In this document: positions 54,579-62,635 of the stretch, piece by piece
Numbering within the stretch: position 1 is the first letter of the stretch
How the letters are laid out: the number at the start of each line of letters is the position of its first letter
Assembly: GCF_025751575.1 (NCBI RefSeq)
Contig: NZ_JAOWLA010000019.1
Location: 1 to 64,000, forward strand
Reading direction: 5' to 3'
DNA from: Albidovulum sediminicola
GTDB taxonomy: Bacteria; Pseudomonadota; Alphaproteobacteria; Rhodobacterales; Rhodobacteraceae
DNA length: 64,000 nt
Made by a program: the position numbers and the translations under genes
Notes under the pieces: generated by a model
The model's input: the letters and a program-made list of their open reading frames with translations, nothing else
The model's database searches: none
Told to the model about the DNA's origin: nothing

Positions 54579-54938
54579 TCAGATCTCGATCTCGCCGTTC
54601 GGGCCGGTTTCGATGGGCATTTCGGGCACCTTTCGGCGCAGGATGATGTCGCCGTTCGGCAGCTTCTCCGGCGCGTGGTAATTCTGCAGGTCGCCGATCA
54701 TGTCCATCAGTTCGGCCAGATGCGGTTCGATCTCTGCCATCGCGCCTTCCAAGCCATCGCGCATCTCGTCAAGCTTCGGGCCGATGTCGTCAAGCATCGA
54801 TCGCATGATGATACGCGCGCCCTCTTCCAGCAGGCTGAATCCCTGGTCCGCGCCCTGCTGCTCGGCGCCCTCCTCCTCGGTCCCGGCAACGGCGGGAAAG
54901 GCGAGCGCGATGGCAAGGGCTGTGGTCAGGGCTTTCAT
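54579..54938 (-). CDS. Small acidic secreted protein of unknown function
   Basis: A 119-residue protein with a Sec signal peptide (MKALTTALAIALAFPAVA), then a strongly acidic mature part. A predicted helix (LLEEGARIIMRSMLDDIGPK, LDEMRDGLEGAMAEIEPHLA) is followed by DLQNYHAPEKLPNGDIILRRKVPEM, read in parts, and a Gly/Glu tail. Similar short proteins are found in Rhodobacteraceae, but no function is established. It is convergent with ppx and lies 45 bases downstream of the EEP-family gene. Confidence 0.72.
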   Translation of the reverse strand: MKALTTALAIALAFPAVAGTEEEGAEQQGADQGFSLLEEGARIIMRSMLDDIGPKLDEMRDGLEGAMAEIEPHLAELMDMIGDLQNYHAPEKLPNGDIILRRKVPEMPIETGPNGEIEI

Positions 54939-54983
54939 GCCCGCAATATAGCGCCAAACCGTCCGGATTTACAGGGGCGCGGA

Positions 54984-56015
54984 TCAGATCGGCAAATCGA
55001 CCGTGACCGGGTAATGGTCCGACGCCGCCAGAAGCGCGTCGCGCAACTCTGGCACCCGGTAGCAGCCAGGGTCGTCGAACGGGTGCCAGATCCGCCATTT
55101 CGGCCCCAGCGCGCGCAGGTCCGGTGAAACCATCATGTAGTCCAGCAACGCCGAAAAAAACGCGCCCTTGTCATCAAGATAGAAGCGCGCGGTCGCGGGC
55201 ATGGCCGCCATCTTCTTGCCAAAGGCCACCCGCGCGTGCGGATCGAAAAGGCGAAGTTCGCGGGGCTCGTCCCAGCCCAGGACGATCTCCACCCCCGAGC
55301 GGCCAAAGAGCTTTTCGTATTCGTCGAGCCCCGGGCCGTCGTTGAAATCGCCCATCACGATCAGGCTTTCATTGGCCCTGAGATGCTCCAGCACCCTTTC
55401 GCGCAGCCAGATGCACTGGGCCAGCTGCTTGCGACGGTTCTCGATCGCCAGACGGTGCAGCTGCGCCTCGGTCGAGGCGCCGTGCGGGGCCTTCGATTTC
55501 ACATGGACGCCGATCATGCGAAACGCCCTGCCCGCGGCGCTGCGCGCGGAGATTTCCAGCGGCGGCTTCGAAAAGCGCACGATGTCCATCGTCGCGTCGA
55601 TGTCGAGGTCGATCTTGTAACTCGAATCGAAGCGCGGGCTGGCGGTTCCATCGATGGGCTGGTCAGGCATCCCGATCGGATCATGCTCGACGCTGAGCTT
55701 GTCGGGGTCGTAGAGCAGGGCAATTTCCTGCTGGGTCTCGTTCTCGTAGCCCAGAAGCGCCTTGCGGGTCCGCAGTTCATAGCGGGCGGCGAAGGCTTCC
55801 AGCATCTCCACGGTCTTGCGGTGGCGATTGTTGTCGGGCGCCTCGATGATCATGATCGCATCGGCGTCCATCGCGGTGAAGACGATGCCAAGCGAGCCAA
55901 GTTGATCCGCCCGCGTCACGTTGTAGCGCGAGGACCACTCGCCATCCTCCAGCAGCGCCCCATGCTTGTCGAAGAGATTGGTGAACCATTCGACGTTGTA
56001 GGTGGCGATGCGCAT
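54984..56015 (-). CDS. Endonuclease/exonuclease/phosphatase family protein
   Basis: A 343-residue EEP-fold hydrolase. MRIATYNVEWFTNLFD (metal-binding Asn), FTAMDADAIMIIEAPDN (Glu ligand), MIGVHVKSKAPHG, LIVMGDFNDGPGLDEYEKLF (Asp/Asn pair) and the C-terminal AASDHYPVTVDLPI (catalytic Asp-His) are all intact. It could cleave nucleic acids, phosphoinositide-like lipids or other phosphodiesters. No signal peptide is present. It lies 3 bases after the TerB/J-domain gene. Confidence 0.87.
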   Translation of the reverse strand: MRIATYNVEWFTNLFDKHGALLEDGEWSSRYNVTRADQLGSLGIVFTAMDADAIMIIEAPDNNRHRKTVEMLEAFAARYELRTRKALLGYENETQQEIALLYDPDKLSVEHDPIGMPDQPIDGTASPRFDSSYKIDLDIDATMDIVRFSKPPLEISARSAAGRAFRMIGVHVKSKAPHGASTEAQLHRLAIENRRKQLAQCIWLRERVLEHLRANESLIVMGDFNDGPGLDEYEKLFGRSGVEIVLGWDEPRELRLFDPHARVAFGKKMAAMPATARFYLDDKGAFFSALLDYMMVSPDLRALGPKWRIWHPFDDPGCYRVPELRDALLAASDHYPVTVDLPI

Positions 56016-56018
56016 GGG

Positions 56019-56702
56019 TCAGGCCGCCTGTTTGCGACTGATCTCTTCCCAGGCGCGGTTGACCGCCACCAGCCGCGCCTCCGCGAGGCGCACGGCCTCT
56101 TCGGGCAGGCCGCGGGCAATCAGCCGGTCGGGATGGTTTTCCTGCACCGCGCGGCGCCAGGCGGCCCGTACCTGGGCGAAGGGCGTTTCGTGCGAGACGC
56201 CCAGAACATCGTAGGGGTCGGGCTCCGCGTCGGGAACGAACCGCCCCTGAAGCGCGCGGAAGCAGCGATCGCCGACGCCGAAGATCCGGGCGACCTCACG
56301 CAGGAAGGCGTCCTCATGCGGGTGGTATTCGCCGTCCGCGACCGCGATGTGGAACAGCCCCTCCATCAGATCGACCAGCACGGCGTCGCCGGGACCGAAC
56401 ATCGCCGCGATCTTGCCCGCGTAAAGCTCGAACCCCGCGACATCCGTGCGGGCGAGGTTGAAGACCCGCGCGGCGTCCGGCTCGTCGGCAGGGGCGATGG
56501 TAAAGACCTCGCGGAAGGCCGCGACCTCGTCCCGCGTGACCTGCCCGTCGGCCTTGGCCATCTTGGCCCCCAGCGCAATCACCGCGATGGTGAAGGCCAC
56601 GGAGCGTTCGGGCGGGGTCTTCAGTCGTTCGAAGACAGCCGCGAGCCCCTCGCCCTTGGTCAGGGCGGCCAGCGCGTCGGTGATGCGGGTCCAGATCGAC
56701 AT
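56019..56702 (-). CDS. TerB and J-domain (DjlA-like) co-chaperone
   Basis: A 227-residue protein. The N-terminal TerB-like helical domain (about 25-145) shows FTIAVIALGAKMAKADGQVTRDE and LFHIAVADGEYHPHEDAFLREVA, two metal-binding-like acidic motifs. The C-terminal J domain (about 160-225) has PYDVLGVSHETPFAQVRAAW and the essential HPD in QENHPDRLIA. This is the DjlA layout but without DjlA's N-terminal membrane helix, so it should be a soluble DnaK partner. It is co-directional with the EEP gene. Confidence 0.9.
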   Translation of the reverse strand: MSIWTRITDALAALTKGEGLAAVFERLKTPPERSVAFTIAVIALGAKMAKADGQVTRDEVAAFREVFTIAPADEPDAARVFNLARTDVAGFELYAGKIAAMFGPGDAVLVDLMEGLFHIAVADGEYHPHEDAFLREVARIFGVGDRCFRALQGRFVPDAEPDPYDVLGVSHETPFAQVRAAWRRAVQENHPDRLIARGLPEEAVRLAEARLVAVNRAWEEISRKQAA

Positions 56703-56741
56703 GGGATCACTCTAGCCGCACCGCAGCGAAATGTCAGCGCG

Positions 56742-57230
56742 TCAAAGCAGCTTCATCATCAAAACGAGGTCGAGCCAGCGGTCGAACTTGCGCCCGACCT
56801 CCGGGATGCGGGCGACCGTCCGGAACCCGAGGCGGGCGTGGAACGCCTGCCCTTCCGGGTTCTCGCCCGAGACACCGGCGAAAAGCGTATGCGCGCCGCC
56901 CGCGCGGGCGTGGTCCTCGACCGCCGCCATCAGCTGCCGCCCGAAGCCCTGCCCCCGTACCGCCGGCGAAAGCATGATCGAATGTTCCATCGCATGGGCA
57001 TAGCCGTTGCCGCCCCGGAACTGGGCATAGGTCGCAAATCCCGCGAAGGTCCCGCCGGCCTCGGCCACCAGAAACTCCCGCCCCGCAGCGCGGCGTTCGT
57101 CGATCAGGGCGGCCAGACCGGCCTCGGTCTTCTCCTCCGAGGTGAAGGTGACGGTCGTATCGCGGATGAAGCTGTTCCACAGCCCAAGGATGGCCGAATG
57201 ATCCTCGGGCCCGGCGGGACGGATGGTCAT
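56742..57230 (-). CDS. GNAT acetyltransferase, phosphinothricin acetyltransferase-like
   Basis: A 162-residue acetyltransferase. It shows IRPAGPEDHSAILGLWN, the PAT-like DTTVTFTSEEKT region, FAGFATYAQFR, EHSIMLSPAVRGQGFGRQL (acetyl-CoA loop R-G-Q-G-F-G) and HARLGFRTVARIPEVGRKFDRWLD, where the Gly-x-K-F-x-x-W-x-D end is characteristic of PAT/YncA proteins. These acetylate small amines or amino-acid analogues. The ATG overlaps the stop of the VOC gene (ATGA). Confidence 0.88.
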   Translation of the reverse strand: MTIRPAGPEDHSAILGLWNSFIRDTTVTFTSEEKTEAGLAALIDERRAAGREFLVAEAGGTFAGFATYAQFRGGNGYAHAMEHSIMLSPAVRGQGFGRQLMAAVEDHARAGGAHTLFAGVSGENPEGQAFHARLGFRTVARIPEVGRKFDRWLDLVLMMKLL

Positions 57231-57835
57231 TCGAGGCTCCTTTGCCCGTGCGGGGTCGAAAAGCTCGCCCGCAGCGCCCTTGTCCCCGAGACCAGGACGA
57301 CGCGCGGGTCACGGAAGGGAAGCGCCGCGTCAAGCGCCTCCGCCTCCGGGTGGGCGACCTCCAGCCGGACAAGGCGGCAGCCCGTTTCGGCCAGGCGGTC
57401 CTGCGGCTTGAGCCCGCCCCGCCATTCGATCAGCGCCGGGTGCGCGTCATCGAAGGGCAGGCGCCCATCCGCGGGGATGCCCATGCGCCAGCGGAAGTCC
57501 CCGCGCGCGAGCGCTGTCGCCACCCCGGCCCCGGCGGGCGCCGCGGCAAGGGCGGCATCGAGGTCGTCCGTCCGCAGGATCCAGTTCGTCAGGCGCGGCG
57601 GGCCGCTGAACTCATCGAGCCGAAACCAGCGCGGCCAGGCAGGCGCCGGGGCGGCCGGGTCGATCGCAATCGCCTCAAGGTACACATCGCGGCCAAGGCC
57701 CAGAAGCCGGTTGTGCGTGCCCATATGGGCATGATGACCGACCGGCCCCAATGCGCAGCCCAGCGCCGCCTCGACATGGGCGACCGCCTCCTCAAGCGTC
57801 GCGCCTGCGATGGCGATATGATCGAGTTCCAGCAT
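57227..57835 (-). CDS. VOC superfamily protein (glyoxalase-like domain)
   Basis: A 202-residue protein with a glyoxalase-like (Glyoxalase_3 type) fold. LDHIAIAGATLEEAVAHVE at the N-terminus, MGTHNRLLGLGRDVYLEAIAID, WILRTDDLDAALAA, and RMGIPADGRLPFDDAHPALIEW are typical. His5 (LDH) and Glu in YLEAI would be metal ligands. The substrate is unknown. ATG 57835 has GGGGAGAGG 5 bases upstream; a much longer frame upstream is not used. It is coupled to the GNAT gene. Confidence 0.85.
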   Translation of the reverse strand: MLELDHIAIAGATLEEAVAHVEAALGCALGPVGHHAHMGTHNRLLGLGRDVYLEAIAIDPAAPAPAWPRWFRLDEFSGPPRLTNWILRTDDLDAALAAAPAGAGVATALARGDFRWRMGIPADGRLPFDDAHPALIEWRGGLKPQDRLAETGCRLVRLEVAHPEAEALDAALPFRDPRVVLVSGTRALRASFSTPHGQRSLE

Positions 57836-58039
57836 CGCGCCTCTCCCCTTTCGGGGGCGAGCATCCACGGGATCGCACACACTCGCAAGGGGCCATGCGT
57901 GACCCCGGTTGCCGGCGCGCCACACCCGCGGCCCATTGCACCGCGGATCGCTCCGCTCATGGCCTTCTATGTGTATTTTCTGTTGAATTCGCTCGCGGCG
58001 CCCCCATTTCCAAACCGACGCCAACCAACAGGAAAAAGC

Positions 58040-59236
58040 ATGCCCATCATAAAAGCCCTGCACCGCTTCTACCGCCATGACGCCACCCCGGGCGTGCTCT
58101 TGATGGTCGCCGCCGTCTTTGCGCTTTACGCAGCGAACTCGGTTCTAAGTGCGGGCTATTATGCCGGGTTGGAGAAGACGTTTTCGATCCTGCTGGACGG
58201 TGAGGGGCTGTCCAAACCGCTGATCCTGTGGATCAACGACGGTCTGATGGCGGTGTTCTTCTTCCTCATCGGCCTTGAACTGAAGCGCGAGATGGTCGAG
58301 GGCAAGCTCAAGAACCCGCGCGACGTGCTGCTTCCGGGCGCCGCGGCCTTCGGCGGCATGGCTGTGCCGGCCCTGATCTATCTGATGTTCAACCTGTCGA
58401 ACCCGCTGACGGTCGGCGGTTGGGCGATCCCGGCGGCGACCGACATCGCCTTCGCGGTGGGTGTGCTGGCCCTTGTGGGCAAGCGCGCGCCTTCAAGCCT
58501 CAAGATCTTCCTGCTGACCCTCGCGATCCTCGACGACCTCGGCGCCATCGTGATCATCGCGCTTTTCTACACCAAGGAACTTCACGTCGAATACCTGGTT
58601 ATGGCGCTGGCGCCGCTGGCCGCGCTTTTCGCGCTGAACCGAGCGGGCCTTCACCGCATCGCCCCCTTCATCCTGCTTGCGGCGGTGCTCTGGGTCCTGG
58701 TGCTGAAATCCGGCGTTCACGCGACGCTGGCGGGCGTGGTCGCGGCCTTCTTCATCCCGCTGAAGGACCGCTACGCCAAATCGCCCCTGCATTCGCTGGA
58801 ACACGCGCTGACGCCCTACGTCAACTTCCTGATCGTGCCGATCTTTGCCTTCGCCAACGCGGGCGTGCTGCTGACGGGCCTCAGCGTGGCGGACCTGTTC
58901 GAGCCGCTGCCCCTTGGCATCGCGGCGGGCCTCGTGATCGGCAAGCAGCTTGGCGTCTTCGGCACCACCTGGCTGATGGTCCGCGCGGGCTGGGCGCGCC
59001 TGCCGCACGGGGTCGGCTGGATCCATGTCTATGGCTTGGCCTGCCTTGCAGGCATCGGCTTCACCATGTCGCTCTTCATCGGCGGGCTGAGCTTTGACGA
59101 CATCGCCCACATGAACGCCGTGCGCATCGGCGTGCTGAGCGCTTCGGCCATCTCGGCCGTGATGGGGTTCGTGGTGCTGCGCCTGGCCTCGGCCCCGCGC
59201 GCCGCAGCGGAAGACGTGGCCGCCCCGCAGCACTGA
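58040..59236 (+). CDS. nhaA: Na+/H+ antiporter NhaA
   Basis: A 398-residue inner-membrane antiporter with about twelve helices. It shows HDATPGVLLMVAAVFALYAAN, LWINDGLMAVFFFLIGLELKRE, GGWAIPAATDIAFAVGVLAL, the essential Asp pair in LAILDDLGAIVIIALFYT, and NFLIVPIFAFANAGV. It exports Na+ (or Li+) in exchange for two protons, helping pH and salt tolerance. AGGAAAA lies just before the ATG. The 204-base region upstream contains no gene and no clear promoter or riboswitch that I could recognise. Confidence 0.96.
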   Translation: MPIIKALHRFYRHDATPGVLLMVAAVFALYAANSVLSAGYYAGLEKTFSILLDGEGLSKPLILWINDGLMAVFFFLIGLELKREMVEGKLKNPRDVLLPGAAAFGGMAVPALIYLMFNLSNPLTVGGWAIPAATDIAFAVGVLALVGKRAPSSLKIFLLTLAILDDLGAIVIIALFYTKELHVEYLVMALAPLAALFALNRAGLHRIAPFILLAAVLWVLVLKSGVHATLAGVVAAFFIPLKDRYAKSPLHSLEHALTPYVNFLIVPIFAFANAGVLLTGLSVADLFEPLPLGIAAGLVIGKQLGVFGTTWLMVRAGWARLPHGVGWIHVYGLACLAGIGFTMSLFIGGLSFDDIAHMNAVRIGVLSASAISAVMGFVVLRLASAPRAAAEDVAAPQH

Positions 59237-59243
59237 CGCGACC

Positions 59244-59269
59244 GGCGCGCGCGGGATCCCTCGCGCGCC
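59244..59269. repeat. Inverted repeat between convergent nhaA and peroxidase genes
   Basis: Perfect 8-bp arms GGCGCGCG/CGCGCGCC (59244-59251, 59262-59269) around a 10-base loop containing GGGATCCC. There is no T-run, but its place between two convergent stops suggests a bidirectional 3'-end hairpin. Confidence 0.45.
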
Positions 59270-59287
59270 CGGCAACTCATCAGGCCC

Positions 59288-60331
59288 CTATTCGGCCGGC
59301 CTTACCGTAGCCGGGCGGGGCGTCGATGAGGTTTCGCTCGGCAGAACGGGGATGATGACCGGCGGCATCGCCCCCGTCAGGCTTTGCAGGAAAGCGACGA
59401 TCCGATCCGCCTCGTCCCCGGTCAGTTCCTCGCCCAGTTGCGCGCCCGCCATGACCTCGACCGCGACCTTCAAGTCCCAGACCTTGCCGGAATGAAAATA
59501 GGGCGCGGTCACCGCGACGTTGCGCAAGGGTGCTGCGCGGAAGAAATATTCGTCGATCTCGGTCGATGTGACCGCGAAGCGGCCCTTGTCGTCGGCAGGC
59601 AAGAGCTCCGTCCCCGGGTTTTCCACGAGGCCGAAGGGATAGTACCCATGGCCGCCCACGTTGACACCCCGATGGCAAGAGGCGCAGCCGCGCTCGATGA
59701 AAAGCGTCAGGCCCGCCTTCGCCTCATCGCTCAGCGCCTCGTCATCGCCGTTCAGCCAGGCGTCGAAGGGGGCGGGCGTGATCAGCGTCGCCTCGAAGGC
59801 CTCCAGCGCCTTGGCCATGTTGTTGAAACTGACAGGCTCCGCGTCATCGGGGAAAGCCACCCCGAACCATTCCACATAGCGGGGCATGGAGTTCAGCGTG
59901 TTCACCACATTCTCGGGCGTGTTGGACATCTGGGCGCCGGGCGTCATCGGCACCTTGACCTGTGCCTTCAGGTCCTCCGCCCGGCCGTCCCAGAACTGCG
60001 CCTCGTTCAGGACCGCGTTCAGGACCGTGGGCGTGTTGCGCGGGCCCTTCTGCCAGCCATGCCCGATCGAGGTCTCAAGGTTGTCGTCGCCCCCCGTCGC
60101 GAGGTTGTGGCAGGAACTGCACGAAAACACGCCCGAGGCCGAAAGCCTCGGGTCGAAGAACAGCGCCTTGCCAAGCTCGATCTTGGCCGGGGTGATGCGG
60201 TTGTCACGCACCGCCGGGATGGTGGAGGGCAAGGGCGCGAACAGATAGCCGGCGGCCTCGCGCAGTTCATCCGCGCCAGCCGTCGTGCCGGCGGTCAGGG
60301 CCAGGGCCAGGCCGAGCATCCTTCCACGCAT
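59288..60331 (-). CDS. Di-haem cytochrome c peroxidase / MauG family protein
   Basis: A 347-residue periplasmic protein with a signal peptide (GLALALTAGTTAGA). Two haem sites: CSSCH (C71, C74, H75) in the N-terminal domain and CASCH (C216, C219, H220) in the C-terminal one. LGKALFFDPRLSASGVFSC, SIGHGWQKGPRNTPTVLNAV, AQFWDGRAEDLKAQ and the later AAPLRNVAVTAPYFHSGKV are classic bacterial CCP sequence. It reduces H2O2 with electrons from a small cytochrome or acts like MauG. A proline/serine-rich tail ends the protein. GGGAGGAAC precedes the ATG. Confidence 0.93.
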   Translation of the reverse strand: MRGRMLGLALALTAGTTAGADELREAAGYLFAPLPSTIPAVRDNRITPAKIELGKALFFDPRLSASGVFSCSSCHNLATGGDDNLETSIGHGWQKGPRNTPTVLNAVLNEAQFWDGRAEDLKAQVKVPMTPGAQMSNTPENVVNTLNSMPRYVEWFGVAFPDDAEPVSFNNMAKALEAFEATLITPAPFDAWLNGDDEALSDEAKAGLTLFIERGCASCHRGVNVGGHGYYPFGLVENPGTELLPADDKGRFAVTSTEIDEYFFRAAPLRNVAVTAPYFHSGKVWDLKVAVEVMAGAQLGEELTGDEADRIVAFLQSLTGAMPPVIIPVLPSETSSTPRPATVRPAE

Positions 60332-60434
60332 GCGTTCCTCCCAAGATCAACCGAGGGACCCGCGCAGCTTTGCAGCCGGGGCCGGGCACGACCATGATAC
60401 AGGTCAACCCCGACCCCGAGGCAAGCCCGTTCGC

Positions 60435-62564
60435 CTAGGCCCGCGTGGCGCGGATCAGGTCCAGGATATCCTTCGCCGCCGCCGGGATGTTCGTGCCCGG
60501 GCCAAAGATCGCCTTGACCCCGGCCGACTTCAGGAACTCATAGTCCTGCTGCGGAATGACGCCGCCGCAGATCACGATGATGTCCTCGGCGCCCTTGTCC
60601 TTCAGCGCCTGCACCAATTGCGGCGCCAGCGTCTTGTGGCCCGCCGCCTGGCTGGAGATGCCGACGACATGCACGTCGTTGTCCACCGCGTCCTGCGCGG
60701 CCTCGTCCGGGGTCTGGAACAGCGGCCCCACGTCCACGTCGAAGCCGATATCGGCAAAGGCCGTGGCGATGACCTTGGCGCCCCGGTCATGGCCATCCTG
60801 GCCCATCTTGACGACCAGCATGCGCGGACGGCGGCCTTCTTCCTCGGCGAAGGTTTCAACGTCCTTCTGGATCTGGGCGAAGCCCTCATCCCCCTCGTAG
60901 GCGGAGCCATAGACCCCAGCGAGCGTCTTCACCTCGGCCCGGTGACGGCCAAAGACCTTTTCCATCGCCATGCTGATCTCTCCCACTGATGCCCGGGCGC
61001 GCGCGGCCGCGACCGCCGCCTCCAGGAGGTTGCCGCCCTCGCGTGCGCGGCGTTCCAGTTCGGTCAGGGCCGCGTCACATACCGCGGCGTCGCGCGCGGC
61101 GCGGATGGCGGCAAGCCGGGTCACCTGCGCCTCGCGGACCTTCATGTTGTCGACGTCGAGGATCTCGATCGGGTCCTCCTTGGTCGGACGGTACTTGTTC
61201 ACGCCGACCACGACCTCGTCGCCGCGGTCGATCATCGCCTGACGCCGCGCGGCCGATTCCTCGATGCGCAGCTTCGGCATGCCGGAGGCCACGGCCTTGG
61301 TCATGCCGCCCATCGCCTCGACCTCCTCGATCAGCGCCCAGGCCTTTTCGGCCAGTTCGGCCGTCAGGCTTTCGACGTAGTAGGACCCGGCCAGTGGATC
61401 GACGACATGGGTGATCCCGGTCTCTTCCTGCAGGATCAGCTGGGTGTTGCGCGCGATCCGGGCCGAAAACTCCGTCGGAAGCGCCATCGCCTCGTCGAGC
61501 GCGTTGGTGTGCAGCGACTGGGTCCCGCCCAGAACCGCCGCCATCGCCTCGTAGGCGGTGCGGATGACGTTGTTGTAGGGGTCCTGTTCCTGCAAGCTCA
61601 CGCCCGAGGTCTGGCAGTGCGTGCGCAGCATCAGGCTGGAGGCCTTCTTCGGCGCGAACTCGGACATGATGCGATGCCACAGAAGTCGGGCAGCACGCAG
61701 CTTCGCGGCCTCCATGAAGAAGTTCATGCCGATCGCGAAGAAGAACGACAGTCGCCCCGCGAAGTCATCGACATTCATGCCGCGCGCGATGGCGGTGCGG
61801 ACATATTCGCGCCCGTCGGCCAGCGTGTAGGCCAGTTCCTGCACGAGGTTCGCGCCCGCCTCCTGCATGTGGTAGCCGGAGATGGAGATGGAGTTGAACT
61901 TCGGCATCTCCTTCGAGGTGTATTCGATGATGTCGGCAACGATCCGCATCGAGGGTTCGGGCGGGTAGACATAGGTGTTGCGGACCATGAACTCCTTCAG
62001 GATGTCGTTCTGGATCGTGCCTGACAGGGCCGCCCGGTCCACGCCCTGTTCCTCGCCCGCAACGATGAAGCTTGCCAGCACCGGGATCACCGCGCCGTTC
62101 ATGGTCATCGAGACGGAGACCTTGTCGAGCGGGATGCCGTCGAACAGGATCTTCATGTCCTCGACGCTGTCGATGGCCACGCCGGCCTTGCCCACGTCCC
62201 CCACGACGCGCGGGTGGTCGCTGTCATAGCCCCGGTGGGTCGCAAGGTCGAAGGCCACGGACACGCCCTGCTGACCGGCAGCCAGGTTCTTGCGGTAGAA
62301 GGCGTTCGATTCCTCGGCGGTCGAGAAGCCCGCGTATTGCCGGATCGTCCAGGGCCGCCCGGCGTACATCGAGGCGCGGGGGCCGCGGGTGAAGGGCGCG
62401 AGGCCCGGGAGCGTCCCCATGTGGCCAAGGCCCGCCGTGTCCGCCTCGGTGTAAAGCGGTTTGACGTCAATCCCTTCGAGCGTGTTCCAGGTCAGGTCCT
62501 CGGGCGTCCGGCCTTTCAGTTCCTTGCCTACCAGCGCGCGCCAGTCCTGCATGCTGTCCGTCAT
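60435..62564 (-). CDS. scpA: Methylmalonyl-CoA mutase (single-chain)
   Basis: A 709-residue adenosylcobalamin enzyme that interconverts (R)-methylmalonyl-CoA and succinyl-CoA, needed for propionyl-CoA assimilation and the ethylmalonyl-CoA pathway. The substrate-binding barrel shows [67 protein letters not shown], read in parts, and [14 protein letters not shown]. The C-terminal cobalamin domain has [14 protein letters not shown] with the axial His, [16 protein letters not shown] and [10 protein letters not shown]. Full length for the homodimeric or alpha-type enzyme. ATG 62564 gives the normal N-terminus. Confidence 0.96.
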   Translation of the reverse strand: MTDSMQDWRALVGKELKGRTPEDLTWNTLEGIDVKPLYTEADTAGLGHMGTLPGLAPFTRGPRASMYAGRPWTIRQYAGFSTAEESNAFYRKNLAAGQQGVSVAFDLATHRGYDSDHPRVVGDVGKAGVAIDSVEDMKILFDGIPLDKVSVSMTMNGAVIPVLASFIVAGEEQGVDRAALSGTIQNDILKEFMVRNTYVYPPEPSMRIVADIIEYTSKEMPKFNSISISGYHMQEAGANLVQELAYTLADGREYVRTAIARGMNVDDFAGRLSFFFAIGMNFFMEAAKLRAARLLWHRIMSEFAPKKASSLMLRTHCQTSGVSLQEQDPYNNVIRTAYEAMAAVLGGTQSLHTNALDEAMALPTEFSARIARNTQLILQEETGITHVVDPLAGSYYVESLTAELAEKAWALIEEVEAMGGMTKAVASGMPKLRIEESAARRQAMIDRGDEVVVGVNKYRPTKEDPIEILDVDNMKVREAQVTRLAAIRAARDAAVCDAALTELERRAREGGNLLEAAVAAARARASVGEISMAMEKVFGRHRAEVKTLAGVYGSAYEGDEGFAQIQKDVETFAEEEGRRPRMLVVKMGQDGHDRGAKVIATAFADIGFDVDVGPLFQTPDEAAQDAVDNDVHVVGISSQAAGHKTLAPQLVQALKDKGAEDIIVICGGVIPQQDYEFLKSAGVKAIFGPGTNIPAAAKDILDLIRATRA

Positions 62565-62635
62565 AAGCTTTGCCTTTCCTATCCTGCGGCGGCCCGGTGA
62601 CCGCCTGCTGCGTTCCATCCCGCGCGGGCGGGGGG

